Position numbers and translations under genes: made by a program. This document shows, piece after piece, positions 44,757-53,670 of a DNA stretch of 64,000 nucleotides (positions are counted from its first letter, which is position 1; every line of letters begins with the position of its first letter). Origin of the DNA: Hymenobacter aquaticus. Its GTDB lineage: Bacteria; Bacteroidota; Bacteroidia; Cytophagales; Hymenobacteraceae. The stretch spans positions 2,046,001 to 2,110,000 of the forward strand of contig NZ_SRLC01000001.1 of the NCBI RefSeq assembly GCF_004765605.1, read 5' to 3'. The notes below the pieces were generated by a model. The model saw only the letters and a list, made by a program, of their open reading frames with translations, did not search any database and was not told where the DNA came from.

Positions 44757-46679
44757 CTACCCCAGCCGCCCATCAGCCGCGTAGCGCAGCTCGCCCAGCT
44801 CCACCAGCTCCCGCAGCTGCTCCGTAACCACGGTAGCCTGGCCGGGGGCAAAGTGGCTGAGCACTTCGCGCGGCGTCTGGGGGGTGGCTTTCAGCAGCTG
44901 CACCAGCTGCTCGCGCAGCCCGGCCACCGGAGCCACGGGCTGTTTCGCCTTTTTCTGGGCCAGGCAATAGTCGCACACCTTGCAGGGCGCGGCGTCCAGC
45001 TCGCCGAAGTACTCCAGCAGCAGCTGCTGGCGGCAGCGCCCCCCATTGGCGTAGCGAATCACCGATTCGGTTTTGTGCACGGCCAGTTCCCGGGCTTGGT
45101 TGAGGCGCTTTTGGTCGAGGGGCAGCTTGTCGGCGTCGTAGCGGCCGGTGGTAAACAGTGCCTGGGGCGACTCGTGCTTGGGCTGGTACTGAATGATGCC
45201 CGAGCGGTGCAGAAACACGAGCATCTTGCGCACGTCCAGCACGCTTTTCTTGAGGTGCTGGGCCAGGCTGTTCTCCGAAATCCGCTGGAAGCCCACGAAC
45301 AATTCGCCCCCGTTAAAGCGCAGCAGGCTTTTGATGAGCTGGTCGTGCTGGGCATTAGCCACCTGAAACCGGTACAAATCGGTATGGTCGATGGGGATAT
45401 GCACGCGGGCCGGGTTGTTGACGGCCTCGTTTACCTGCACGAATCCTTCCCGCTCCAGGGTCCGCAGGCTGTTGTGCGCGTCCAGGGCCTTGATGCGGTA
45501 GGTTTCGGCGAACTGCTGCAAGTCGAAGTCGAAGGCCACCAACTCGCCGCCGCCCACGGCCGTGCGCGAGAAGTTGGCCAAGGCCTGGTACACCCGCCGC
45601 ACCGTGTCCAGGGGCGGAAAAGCCTGCTGGGTGCGGCGGCGCAACTCGTCGGCATCGTTGGGGCCTTGCAGCAGCACGGCAAAGGCGTATTTCTCGTCGC
45701 GCCCGGCCCGGCCCGCTTCCTGGTAGTAGGCTTCCAGATTATCCGGCGCGTCGAGGTGGACCACCAAGCGCACGTCGGGCTTGTCGATGCCCATGCCAAA
45801 GGCGTTGGTGGCCACGATGCAGCGGATGCGGTTCTGCATCCATTCCTGCTGGGTGCGGGTGCGCTGCTCGCTGGGCAAGCCCGCGTGGTAGGGCGCGGCC
45901 TTGATACCAGCCTGCTGCAGAAACGCGGCCGTATCCTCGGTTTGCCGCCGCGTGCGGGCGTACACGATGCTGGTTTTGTCGGCCCCCACGCCCCGCACTA
46001 CTTCCTCCAGCCGCCGCAGCTTGTCTTCGGTACTCAGCACCGAGTACGACAAATTAGGCCGGGCAAAGCTCTGCTGAAAAACGCGGTGGCTGGCCCCAAA
46101 ATGGAGCTTTTCCACAATATCCTGGCGCACTTGCTCAGTGGCCGTGGCCGTGAGGGCAATGCAGGGCACGCCGGGCAGCAGCTCCCGCAGCTCGGCAATG
46201 CGCAGGTAGGGCGGCCTAAAATCGTAGCCCCACTGCGAGAGGCAGTGCGCCTCATCCACGGCCAGCAGGCTCACCTTCATCTTCCTGACCCGGGCCTGAA
46301 ACATGTCGGTCAGCAGCCGCTCGGGGCTTACGTAGAGGAACTTCACCGGGCCATACACGCAGTTGTCCAGGGTCTGGTCGATTTCGGTGTGGCTCATGCC
46401 CGCGTACACCGCCTCGGCCTTGATGCCGCGCTTGCGCAGGTTTTCCACCTGGTCCTTCATCAGGGCAATCAGCGGGGAAACGACCAGACACAGCCCCGGC
46501 CGGGCCAGGGCGGGCACCTGAAAGCAGATGCTTTTGCCCCCGCCGGTGGGCAGCAGCGCCAGCGTATCCTGACCGGCAAGCACCGCACGGATAATATCTT
46601 CCTGCATCGGCCGAAACGCCGAGTGGCCCCAGGTCTGGCGCAAGACCAGCAGAATATCGTCGGTGGGCAGCTGTGACAA
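44757..46679 (-). CDS. recQ: RecQ-family ATP-dependent DNA helicase
   Basis: A 640-residue superfamily-2 helicase. Walker A is TGGGKS at residues 45-50; DEAH appears in LLAVDEAHCLSQWGYDFRP near 140; later motifs are ARTRRQTEDTA and QEAGRAGRD. A zinc-binding module (CRQQLLLEYFG, then PCKVCDYC) and a winged-helix RQC region follow; the C-terminus ends without an obvious HRDC domain, somewhat unlike E. coli RecQ. It unwinds DNA 3'-5' in recombination and fork repair. Several Bacteroidota carry more than one RecQ; I call family, not strict orthology. Confidence 0.9.
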   Translation of the reverse strand: MSQLPTDDILLVLRQTWGHSAFRPMQEDIIRAVLAGQDTLALLPTGGGKSICFQVPALARPGLCLVVSPLIALMKDQVENLRKRGIKAEAVYAGMSHTEIDQTLDNCVYGPVKFLYVSPERLLTDMFQARVRKMKVSLLAVDEAHCLSQWGYDFRPPYLRIAELRELLPGVPCIALTATATEQVRQDIVEKLHFGASHRVFQQSFARPNLSYSVLSTEDKLRRLEEVVRGVGADKTSIVYARTRRQTEDTAAFLQQAGIKAAPYHAGLPSEQRTRTQQEWMQNRIRCIVATNAFGMGIDKPDVRLVVHLDAPDNLEAYYQEAGRAGRDEKYAFAVLLQGPNDADELRRRTQQAFPPLDTVRRVYQALANFSRTAVGGGELVAFDFDLQQFAETYRIKALDAHNSLRTLEREGFVQVNEAVNNPARVHIPIDHTDLYRFQVANAQHDQLIKSLLRFNGGELFVGFQRISENSLAQHLKKSVLDVRKMLVFLHRSGIIQYQPKHESPQALFTTGRYDADKLPLDQKRLNQARELAVHKTESVIRYANGGRCRQQLLLEYFGELDAAPCKVCDYCLAQKKAKQPVAPVAGLREQLVQLLKATPQTPREVLSHFAPGQATVVTEQLRELVELGELRYAADGRLG

Positions 46680-46761
46680 GGCGGGTAAGGATCTGGGCTA
46701 GAATAGTGAGGCGAAGGTAAGGCCACCCAGCCGGAAACGGAAGTGGCAGTTTTAGGACGTC

Positions 46762-46919
46762 TGTCATCCTGAGCAAAGCGAAGGACCTTCCTCACCTGCC
46801 CCACTGCCGCTTGTGCCAACGTGACAAAGCTCTTTTCGAGTGCTCGATCAGGGCTTTTTAACGTTGAATCACGCTTGTTACTCATCAGAGGAAGGTCCTT
46901 CGCGGGGCTCAGGATGACA
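46762..46919. repeat. Inverted-repeat intergenic element (TGTCATCCTGAGC type)
   Basis: Ends TGTCATCCTGAGC..GAAGGACCTTCCTC and GAGGAAGGTCCTTCG..GCTCAGGATGACA are inverted copies about 32 bases long with a few mismatches, around 94 bases. No frame is convincing. This kind of GTCATCCTGAGC repeat is widespread in Bacteroidota intergenic DNA. It lies between recQ and the QTRA-motif gene. Confidence 0.75.
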
Positions 46920-46935
46920 CTGCAAGGCAAACAAA

Positions 46936-46966
46936 AAAGCCCGGCTCCATAGTGGAACCGGGCTTT
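46936..46966. terminator. Intrinsic terminator of the QTRA-motif gene
   Basis: Arms AAAGCCCGGCTCCA and TGGAACCGGGCTTT around TAG; on the minus strand the hairpin is followed by a T-run. Confidence 0.85.
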
Positions 46967-46992
46967 CGATATAGATAAGGATAGATAAAGTA

Positions 46993-47805
46993 CTAGGCGG
47001 CAGCCGACTCGCCATTTTCACGGTCGTCGATGGCCTTCTTGAGCTTGGCAATGGCCTGGGTGGCACGCTCCTCGTCCAGCCGGTTGATGTTCAAGAGCAT
47101 CTTGGTCTTTTCCTGCCGGGTAATCACCGGATGGTTGAGCAGGCGGATGATTTCCTCTTTCTGCGCCGCCGAAGCGTAGGCTACGGCGGGAGCGGCAGCT
47201 TCAGTGGCTACCGGCTCGGCGGGTACGGCCTTCATGGCCGCGGCTACGGCCGGAGCGGGAGCTTCCTGAGGAGCCGGAGCAGCAGCAACCACCTTCGCAT
47301 CGGCCGTGTTGCCACCGTAGTCCATTTCCTCAGCCGGGGTGGGCTCGTAGCCCGCCGCCCGGATAATCCAGGCCAGGATGTTACGGTAGGCCTTACCAAT
47401 AGCCCGCGTCTGGGCCATGCTCATAATGGCAAACTCCTGGTAAAACTTCTTGCCCTGCTCCTTATTGGAGCAGATGGCGAAGCCCGCGCCTACCGTGTGG
47501 CCGCTGCGCATGTCGAACAGCGTCACTTTGGCCTGATACTTTATTTCGGTTTCGGTGCTCACGTTGATGACGTGGTCGACGATGGGCACGATACCCAGGC
47601 GCGAGCCGGCGTACTGCCAGCCTTCCACGTTCACAAACTCTTTGCCCTGCACGGTGGTGCTGAGCTTATTCTCCTTGATGAACTTGGCCAGATCCGTGGC
47701 CAAGTGCAACGTCTCATCGGAGCGCGAAATGTCGTAGCTCTCGATTTTGGTCTTGTTGACCTGGGTTTTGGGGGCTTTGGTGGCTTCGTTCATGGCGGTT
47801 TCCAT
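46993..47805 (-). CDS. Unknown protein with an AQTRAIGKAYRN motif
   Basis: A 270-residue protein. The first 160 residues form one compact domain with GWQYAGSRLGIVPIV near 63, then MAQTRAIGKAYRNILAWIIRAAGYEPTPAEEM near 130-160. The Gln-Thr-Arg-Ala-hydrophobic-Gly motif recalls single-strand-annealing proteins of phages (ERF/Rad52-like), but I cannot confirm the fold. An Ala/Pro-rich linker (about 170-210) and a helical C-terminal part (QKEEIIRLLNHPVITRQEKTKMLLNI) follow, the latter like a short helical DNA- or protein-binding tail. Alternative start 12 bases downstream. It could be a relic of a mobile element or a core DNA-repair helper next to recQ. Confidence 0.65.
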   Translation of the reverse strand: METAMNEATKAPKTQVNKTKIESYDISRSDETLHLATDLAKFIKENKLSTTVQGKEFVNVEGWQYAGSRLGIVPIVDHVINVSTETEIKYQAKVTLFDMRSGHTVGAGFAICSNKEQGKKFYQEFAIMSMAQTRAIGKAYRNILAWIIRAAGYEPTPAEEMDYGGNTADAKVVAAAPAPQEAPAPAVAAAMKAVPAEPVATEAAAPAVAYASAAQKEEIIRLLNHPVITRQEKTKMLLNINRLDEERATQAIAKLKKAIDDRENGESAAA

Positions 47806-48059
47806 AAGTGTCCTGTAGTACGTTCTGTTGTTCTATTACTAAACTAAAGTACGGGGTTTTTGGTGCAAAAAACCAACACTTTTTTAGTAAATTTTATTAT
47901 TGATAATCAAGCAGTTACAAAGCATTTTAAAATACCTCTCTTCTAACCCCATTAGCACAATAGCAAACGTAAGCCATATACTATGTGTTCCCGGACGGCC
48001 AACTACATGCTAAATATATTAGCCAGACCCAGCCCGCCGCGCTTTATGGGGCATGGGCA
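47806..48059. other. AT-rich intergenic region upstream of the QTRA-motif gene
   Basis: Very AT-rich compared with its surroundings, consistent with the promoter of the leftward QTRA-motif gene. No frame or repeat stands out. Confidence 0.4.
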
Positions 48060-48065
48060 AAAAAG

Positions 48066-48097
48066 AAGCCCTGCCGGACCGGGATCCAACAGGGCTT
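48066..48097 (-). terminator. Intrinsic terminator of the LolD-like gene
   Basis: Arms AAGCCCTG and CAGGGCTT; read leftward the hairpin is followed by CTTTTTT. It sits 42 bases after the gene's stop. Confidence 0.75.
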
Positions 48098-48138
48098 TTA
48101 ACGTTTTTATTCTGAGTGGGTTATCGACGCTGCCGCCG

Positions 48139-48795
48139 CTAGCCTTCCCAGATGTTGCCGTCCTTCATGGTAATCTTGCGGTCGGCCATTTCGGCCAGCT
48201 GGTCGTTGTGGGTCACGATGACGAAGGTCTGGCCCAGCTCTTTGCGCAGCAGGAAGAAAATCTGGTGCAGCTCCTGGGCATTCTGCGAGTCGAGGTTGCC
48301 GCTGGGCTCGTCGGCGAAGATGATTTCAGGCGAGTTGATCAGGGCGCGGGCCACGGCCGTGCGCTGCTGCTCGCCGCCACTCATTTCCGAGGGCTTGTGG
48401 TCGGCGCGGCGCTCCAGGTTCAGCATGCCGAGCAATTCGCGGGCCCGCACCCGGGTTTCTTTCTCGGAGCGGCCGGCCAGATACGCCGGTAAGCACACGT
48501 TTTCCAGGGCCGTAAACTCAGGCAGCAGGTTGTGAAACTGGAAAATGAACCCGATGTGGCGGTTGCGGAAGCGGGCCAGGTCGGAGCGGCCCAGGGAGCT
48601 GACGGAGGTGCCGTCGAAGAGCACCTCCCCCGAATCGGGGTTGTCGAGCGTCCCGAGGATATGCAGCAGCGTGCTTTTTCCGGCCCCCGAGGAGCCGACA
48701 ATCGACACGATTTCCGATTTCTCAATCGTTAGATCAATGCCCCGGAGCACTTCCAGCGTGTTGTATTTCTTTCGAACGTTGATGGCCTGCAGCAA
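48139..48795 (-). CDS. lolD: LolD/MacB-type ABC transporter ATPase
   Basis: A 218-residue ATPase subunit of the type VII (MacB/LolCDE) ABC family. Walker A GSSGAGKS near 37-44, signature [15 protein letters not shown] near 143, Walker [13 protein letters not shown] near 167. The [20 protein letters not shown]-loop region is typical of LolD, which powers release of lipoproteins from the inner membrane. No FtsX/LolC partner gene is beside it, so the gene name is by best resemblance; a MacB-like efflux role is the alternative. Confidence 0.85.
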   Translation of the reverse strand: MLQAINVRKKYNTLEVLRGIDLTIEKSEIVSIVGSSGAGKSTLLHILGTLDNPDSGEVLFDGTSVSSLGRSDLARFRNRHIGFIFQFHNLLPEFTALENVCLPAYLAGRSEKETRVRARELLGMLNLERRADHKPSEMSGGEQQRTAVARALINSPEIIFADEPSGNLDSQNAQELHQIFFLLRKELGQTFVIVTHNDQLAEMADRKITMKDGNIWEG

Positions 48796-48967
48796 GGGAA
48801 AGCAGAATTGAATGGGCGCGTATGGAAAACAAATCTACGGAATGTAGGGAGTTGTCGGGTTTGAAGTGCAGATTAGCCTTCGTTTACCGCCCCGCTCCCG
48901 GCCCTGCTACGCATAAACGACTGGCGGTGCTGCTTCTGCGGCCAATTTCTTTTTCTACTCCGAGTCT

Positions 48968-50116
48968 ATGCCCGCTCTGGTTGTGCCCTTCGCCGTCCGC
49001 CCGGGGCGCTGGTTCTGGTTGGCCGCCGCCCTGCTGGGGGCGTTGCTGGCCCTGGCGGCGCTGTGGTGGCAGTGGCCCCGGACGCCGGCCCCGCTGCCGG
49101 CCAGCACCAGTCCGGCCCGCCCCCTGCCCGAGCTGCTGGCCGATGGCCGGTTCCGGGGAGTGAGCTGGGTGGCCGGCGACTCCGTCACCGACGCCGACCT
49201 GGCCCCCCTGACTCAGGCCCACGTGACCTGGCTGGTCCAGACGCCCTTTGGCTGGCAGCCGGCGGCCGGGCAGCCCACCGTGCAGCTGCACACCGGAGCC
49301 GGCCAGCGGCGGCGCAGCCGGGGCGGCTACTGGGGCGAAACCGACTACGGCCTGGTGCATACGGCCCGCCTGGCCCGGGCCCGCGGCATTCAGACGCTGC
49401 TCAAGCCCCACCTGTGGGTGCGGGGCCCGGGCGCCTGGCCCGGCAGCATCGAGATGCAAACGCCCGCCGACTGGCAGGCCTGGTTTGCTTCGTACTCCAC
49501 CTTTTTGCTGCACTACGCCCGGCTGGCCGAGGAAAACCACTTCGGCGGCCTGTGCATCGGCACCGAGCTGGAAAAAACCGTGAGCCACGAAAAGGAATGG
49601 CGCGCTCTGATCAAACAGGTGCGCCAGGTATACCACGGGCCTTTGACGTACGCGGCCAACTGGAGCGGGGAGTTCGAGCAGGTCAGGTTCTGGGACGCGC
49701 TGGACTTCATCGGGATTCAGGCCTACTTCCCGCTCAGCAAGCAGAATAGTCCGCCCAAAGCCGAGCTGCTGGCGGCCTGGCAGCCCCACAAGGCGGCCAT
49801 CCGGCGGGTGCAGCGCCGGTTCCGCAAGCCGGTGGTGTTCACCGAGGCCGGCTACCGCAACACTGCCGACGCGGCCATTGAGCCCTGGACCTGGCCCGAC
49901 CGCACGGCCGTATTTTTCACCGCCGACGAGCCCACCCAGGCTGCCTGCTACGAGGCGCTGTTCGAGACGTTCTGGCCCGAGCCCTGGTTTAAGGGGCTCT
50001 TTATCTGGAAGTGGTACCCCGGCCTGGCTCCCGATGGCCCGGCCCGTCGCCACGCCGACTTCACGCCCCAGCACAAGCCCGCCGAGCAGGTCATGGCCCG
50101 GTGGTTTGGGCAGTAG
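48968..50116 (+). CDS. Membrane-anchored glycoside hydrolase, GH113-like
   Basis: A 382-residue protein. A single N-terminal membrane helix (FWLAAALLGALLALAALWW) anchors a TIM-barrel domain. FRGVSWVAGDSVTDADL starts the barrel; LLKPHLWV, GLCIGTELEKT (likely acid/base Glu) and VVFTEAGYRN (likely nucleophile Glu) follow, matching the GH113 beta-mannosidase-like pattern. GLFIWKWYPG closes the barrel. The active site would face the periplasm. Substrate is unconfirmed. It is divergent from lolD. Confidence 0.8.
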   Translation: MPALVVPFAVRPGRWFWLAAALLGALLALAALWWQWPRTPAPLPASTSPARPLPELLADGRFRGVSWVAGDSVTDADLAPLTQAHVTWLVQTPFGWQPAAGQPTVQLHTGAGQRRRSRGGYWGETDYGLVHTARLARARGIQTLLKPHLWVRGPGAWPGSIEMQTPADWQAWFASYSTFLLHYARLAEENHFGGLCIGTELEKTVSHEKEWRALIKQVRQVYHGPLTYAANWSGEFEQVRFWDALDFIGIQAYFPLSKQNSPPKAELLAAWQPHKAAIRRVQRRFRKPVVFTEAGYRNTADAAIEPWTWPDRTAVFFTADEPTQAACYEALFETFWPEPWFKGLFIWKWYPGLAPDGPARRHADFTPQHKPAEQVMARWFGQ

Positions 50117-50296
50117 CCACTGCCTCAGCCCCACCCCGCCCGCAACAAAGGCCGCTGCCGGTGGTTACAGAGGCAATTTTCACCTCCTGCGGGCCGAATG
50201 CCGCCCCTTACTCGCATTGACAGCGAATAATGCCTACTTTCGTGGCCTAGTAGAACTAGAATACCACCCCGTCAACCCCCATTGAACTGACCCTCT

Positions 50297-51496
50297 ATGA
50301 ACATTCACGAGTATCAGGGTAAAGAAATCCTCAAAAGCTACGGCGTCCGCGTGCAGGAAGGCATTGTGGCCGACACCGCAGAAGAAGCCGTAGAAGCTGC
50401 CAAAAAGCTGACTGCCGACACCGGCACCAGCTGGCACGTGATTAAAGCCCAGATCCACGCGGGTGGCCGCGGCAAAGGGGGCGGGGTGAAACTCGCCAAA
50501 AACCTGGAGCAGGTAAAAGACATTGCCGGCCAGATCATCGGCATGCAGCTTGTGACCAAGCAAACCGGCGCCGAAGGCCGCAAGGTGCACAAGGTGCTGG
50601 TAGCCCAGGATGTGTACTACCCCGGCGCTTCCGAGCCCAAGGAATACTACATGAGCGTGCTGCTCGACCGTACTTCCGGCAAAAACGTCATCATCTACAC
50701 CACTGAGGGTGGCATGGACATCGAGGAAGTGGCTGAGGCTCACCCCGAGAAGATCCACAAGGAAATCATCGACCCCCGCGTGGGTCTGCAGGGCTTCCAG
50801 GCCCGTAAAATTGCCTTCAACCTCGGCACCGAGGGCGAAGCCTTCAAGGAAATGGTGAAGTTCGTAACGGCCCTCTACAAGGCCTACGACGACACCGACT
50901 CCTCGATGTTCGAAATCAACCCCGTGCTCAAAACGTCGGACAACAAGATCCTGGCCGTGGACGCCAAGGTGACGCTCGACGAAAACGCGCTGTACCGCCA
51001 CAAGGACTTCGTGGCCCTGCGCGACACCAACGAGGAAGACCCCTTGGAAGTAGAAGCCTCGGCCTCGAACCTGAACTACGTGAAGCTCGACGGCAACGTG
51101 GGCTGCATGGTAAACGGCGCCGGCCTGGCCATGGCTACCATGGACATCATCAAGCTGAGCGGCGGTGAGCCGGCCAACTTCCTCGACGTGGGAGGTGGAG
51201 CCAACGCCCAGACCGTAGAAGCCGGTTTCCGCATCATCCTGAAGGATCCGAACGTGAAAGCCATTCTGATCAACATCTTCGGCGGCATCGTGCGCTGCGA
51301 CCGGGTGGCCAATGGCGTGGTGGAGGCCTACAAAAACATCGGCGACATTAAAGTGCCGATTATCGTGCGTCTGCAGGGCACCAACGCCGAAGAAGGCGCC
51401 CGCATCATCGACGAAAGCGGCCTGAAAGTATACTCGGCCGTACTGCTGAAAGACGCGGCCCAGAAAGTAAAAGAAGTTCTGGCCGCCCAGGCGTAG
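50297..51496 (+). CDS. sucC: Succinyl-CoA synthetase (ADP-forming), beta subunit
   Basis: A 399-residue ATP-grasp protein of the expected length. [17 protein letters not shown] starts the family; [17 protein letters not shown] binds nucleotide; the ends [16 protein letters not shown] and [13 protein letters not shown] bind CoA/phosphate. With the alpha subunit (not in the window) it couples succinyl-CoA cleavage to ADP or GDP phosphorylation in the TCA cycle. It is followed by a strong terminator, so it is transcribed alone. Confidence 0.97.
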   Translation: MNIHEYQGKEILKSYGVRVQEGIVADTAEEAVEAAKKLTADTGTSWHVIKAQIHAGGRGKGGGVKLAKNLEQVKDIAGQIIGMQLVTKQTGAEGRKVHKVLVAQDVYYPGASEPKEYYMSVLLDRTSGKNVIIYTTEGGMDIEEVAEAHPEKIHKEIIDPRVGLQGFQARKIAFNLGTEGEAFKEMVKFVTALYKAYDDTDSSMFEINPVLKTSDNKILAVDAKVTLDENALYRHKDFVALRDTNEEDPLEVEASASNLNYVKLDGNVGCMVNGAGLAMATMDIIKLSGGEPANFLDVGGGANAQTVEAGFRIILKDPNVKAILINIFGGIVRCDRVANGVVEAYKNIGDIKVPIIVRLQGTNAEEGARIIDESGLKVYSAVLLKDAAQKVKEVLAAQA

Positions 51497-51525
51497 CCGT
51501 ATCCGTTTCCGTAGCCGGAAACGAC

Positions 51526-51560
51526 AAAAAGCCCGCTCGACTTTATCGAGCGGGCTTTTT
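51526..51560. terminator. Intrinsic terminator of sucC
   Basis: Perfect 15-base arms starting AAAAAGCCCG around a CTTTA loop, ending in a T-run. Confidence 0.92.
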
Positions 51561-51718
51561 ATTGTCACATAATCATGTGGCTTCAGCTATGATAAAGACA
51601 AGTTATTAGTGAATTATTATTACTTTATCACTATGGTATAGCAACAACCTAAGAACTTATTTCACGTTAGAACTCTGCTTTCCCTCTGTTCAGTCCCTAC
51701 TTGCATACACTCGTACCC

Positions 51719-52615
51719 ATGATTTATAAGGCAATTGCAGGATTCGCGCTGTTCGCGGCGCTGGTCAGCCCGTATGCTGCGCCGGCGCAGCACAAGGCGG
51801 CCGCCGAAAAGCCGCTTGAATTTGCCCTGGCTCCCGACGATACGCCCTGCACGTTCCAATTCAGTGCCTCCGACGAAGCTTACCTGGTGACGCTGCGCGA
51901 AAACTACGCCCTGAACGACATCATTGCCGGCAGCCCCACCGACTTCGACAAGGCCCGTACCCTGTGCACGTGGGTGCACAACCGCTGGGTGCACGATGGC
52001 CACGTGCGGGCCAAAAAACCGGACCCGCTGTCTATTCTGAAGGAAGCGGATATGGGCAGCAACTTTCAGTGTATTGAATACAGCATCGTGCTGAGCGGCG
52101 TGCTCACGGCCGTGGGCATACCGGCCCGGGCAGTCTACCTGAAAACGGCGGATTCGGAAACCCGGCGCGAAGGCGCGGGCCACGCCGTTACGGAAGTGTG
52201 GCTGCGCGACCAGCAGAAGTGGGCCATGCTAGACGGGCAGTGGGATGCCGTACCCTTGCTGAACAACGAGCCTGTGAACGTTATTGAGCTGCAGAAGGCC
52301 CTGGCCACCAACAGCCCTGACCTGCGCATCGAAACGGCCTCGAACACCCGGGCCAAGGCCTATTTCAACTGGATCAGCCCCTACCTCTACTATTTCGATA
52401 CGGTGCTTGACAACCGGTTTGGCGTCAAGACCCAGCCCAGCGGCGTCATGCTGGTACCAATGGGCGCCAAATGCCCCACCGTCTTCCAGCGCGACACGCC
52501 CATTCGGCGCATGCGCTACACCAACTCCGTGGCTACTTTCTACCCTCGGCCCCTGGAGTTCTTGGGTGGCGAGGCCAACAAGCCTATGGCGGCCGAGGAC
52601 GGCCAGGCCAACTAG
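51719..52615 (+). CDS. Exported transglutaminase-like cysteine peptidase
   Basis: A 298-residue protein from the ATG at 51719, chosen because it is followed directly by a signal peptide (YKAIAGFALFAALVSPYAAPA, cut near Ala). The transglutaminase-like triad is visible: Cys in NFQCIEYSIVLSG near 117, His in GAGHAVTEVWL near 157, Asp in WAMLDGQWD near 172. WVHNRWVHDG precedes the Cys, as is usual. It probably acts in the periplasm on peptides or proteins. A convergent ohr gene follows beyond a shared terminator. Confidence 0.85.
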   Translation: MIYKAIAGFALFAALVSPYAAPAQHKAAAEKPLEFALAPDDTPCTFQFSASDEAYLVTLRENYALNDIIAGSPTDFDKARTLCTWVHNRWVHDGHVRAKKPDPLSILKEADMGSNFQCIEYSIVLSGVLTAVGIPARAVYLKTADSETRREGAGHAVTEVWLRDQQKWAMLDGQWDAVPLLNNEPVNVIELQKALATNSPDLRIETASNTRAKAYFNWISPYLYYFDTVLDNRFGVKTQPSGVMLVPMGAKCPTVFQRDTPIRRMRYTNSVATFYPRPLEFLGGEANKPMAAEDGQAN

Positions 52616-52630
52616 AAAAAGCCGTGCTGC

Positions 52631-52678
52631 AAGCATAAAAAAAGCCTCCGCTGTGCAGCGGAGGCTTTTTTTATGCTT
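52631..52678. terminator. Perfect bidirectional terminator
   Basis: Arms of 22 bases, perfectly complementary, around GTGC, with A- and T-runs that serve both the transglutaminase gene and the convergent ohr gene. Confidence 0.95.
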
Positions 52679-52687
52679 GGCAAGGCG

Positions 52688-53137
52688 TTAGGCATTGTCG
52701 GCGGGCAGGGCAATGGGCTGGCCAGCGACTTTCAGCTCCACTTCCATGTTGCCACGCGTTCCTACCGAGTACGGGCAGATTTGATGGGCCCGGTTGACCA
52801 TATCAGTCGCCTGTTGCTGATCCAGGCCTTTCAGATCAACATCCAGCACGGCACTCAGCCCGTAGCCTTCTCCTTCCTGAAACAACGTTACGGAGCACTG
52901 CACGGTGCTTTCGGGGTCCAGCTTCTGGTTGTCGCGCCCGGCAATGACAATCAGGGCCTGCTGGAAACAGGAAGCGTAGCCCGCCGCGAAAAGCTGCTCG
53001 GGATTGGTCGCGCCCTTTTTGCCGCCCAGCCCTTCCGGCACCGACATGTTCATATCAATCACGCTGTCGGAGGAGCGGACATGGCCACTGCGGCCGCCGG
53101 TGGCTGAGGCTTCGGCCGTATACAGATTCTTTTTCAT
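52688..53137 (-). CDS. Second organic hydroperoxide resistance protein (Ohr)
   Basis: A 149-residue Ohr/OsmC-family peroxidase, paralogous to the one at 39834-40268. Cys57 (GYASCFQQAL) and Cys121 (QICPYSVGT) are the active-site pair; GATNPEQLFAAGYASC is the Ohr signature. It lacks an adjacent ohrR gene and a matching operator, so its control must differ from that of the first copy. Cytosolic; expressed as a single gene toward the transglutaminase gene. Confidence 0.9.
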   Translation of the reverse strand: MKKNLYTAEASATGGRSGHVRSSDSVIDMNMSVPEGLGGKKGATNPEQLFAAGYASCFQQALIVIAGRDNQKLDPESTVQCSVTLFQEGEGYGLSAVLDVDLKGLDQQQATDMVNRAHQICPYSVGTRGNMEVELKVAGQPIALPADNA

Positions 53138-53262
53138 GAGCAGGTGTTAAACGGTAGTGAGTAATTGGTTGTGTATCTGACTTAACTGCCTTCTGCCGAA
53201 TTTGGTTATCCGCTTTTTTCGTTGCCTTCGCTCATCTTAGGCGGCAGCAAATGCGGTTTGCG

Positions 53263-53294
53263 TTTGGCAGGGCGCATTTTTCTCTCTACTTTTG
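53263..53294 (+). promoter_or_regulatory. Bacteroidota-type promoter of tRNA-Arg
   Basis: TTTG at 53263-53266 and TACTTTTG at 53287-53294 are 20 bases apart, matching the TTTG-N19/20-TAnnTTTG promoter of Bacteroidota. The tRNA begins 20 bases further on. Confidence 0.75.
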
Positions 53295-53314
53295 CCCCAT
53301 ATCCGCTCCGGACT

Positions 53315-53389
53315 GGTCGCGTCGTACAACGGATAGTATAAGAGTTTCCGAAGCTCTTGATCTAGGTTCGATTCCTAGCGCGACCACCA
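53315..53389 (+). tRNA. tRNA-Arg (CCG), CCA encoded
   Basis: Acceptor stem GGTCGCG with CGCGACC, discriminator A, encoded CCA, anticodon loop TTCCGAA (anticodon CCG) and T arm CTAGG-TTCGATT-CCTAG. A terminator follows at once. Confidence 0.93.
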
Positions 53390-53423
53390 AAAAGGCCCTC
53401 ACGGTAGCGTGAGGGCCTTTTTT
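53389..53423. terminator. Intrinsic terminator of tRNA-Arg
   Basis: Arms AAGGCCCTCAC and GTGAGGGCCTT around GGTAGC, followed by a T-run, overlapping the tRNA CCA end. Confidence 0.92.
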
Positions 53424-53670
53424 ATTTGTTGGAATACAGCGTGGGGTACAGACTCTGTTCTTTACCTCCTCACCCGTAGCAGTCTGAAATATCCAGCATC
53501 TAAGCACTACACCCATGCTGATACTGAGAAGAATAAGTATCTACTTCCCAAATATCAGCTATTTCCGTAACGACGTGAGTGTAGCCAGCACAAATGCGCA
53601 TATCTAGCAGCGACCAAGGTGCAAGAACACCATCGCCCCGTTCAACGCCCATGTTGCCCCAAAGGCTTTA

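Noticed and set aside
44853..46676. A 607-codon plus-strand frame opposite recQ
   Set aside because: Antisense shadow of the helicase; no motif of its own.
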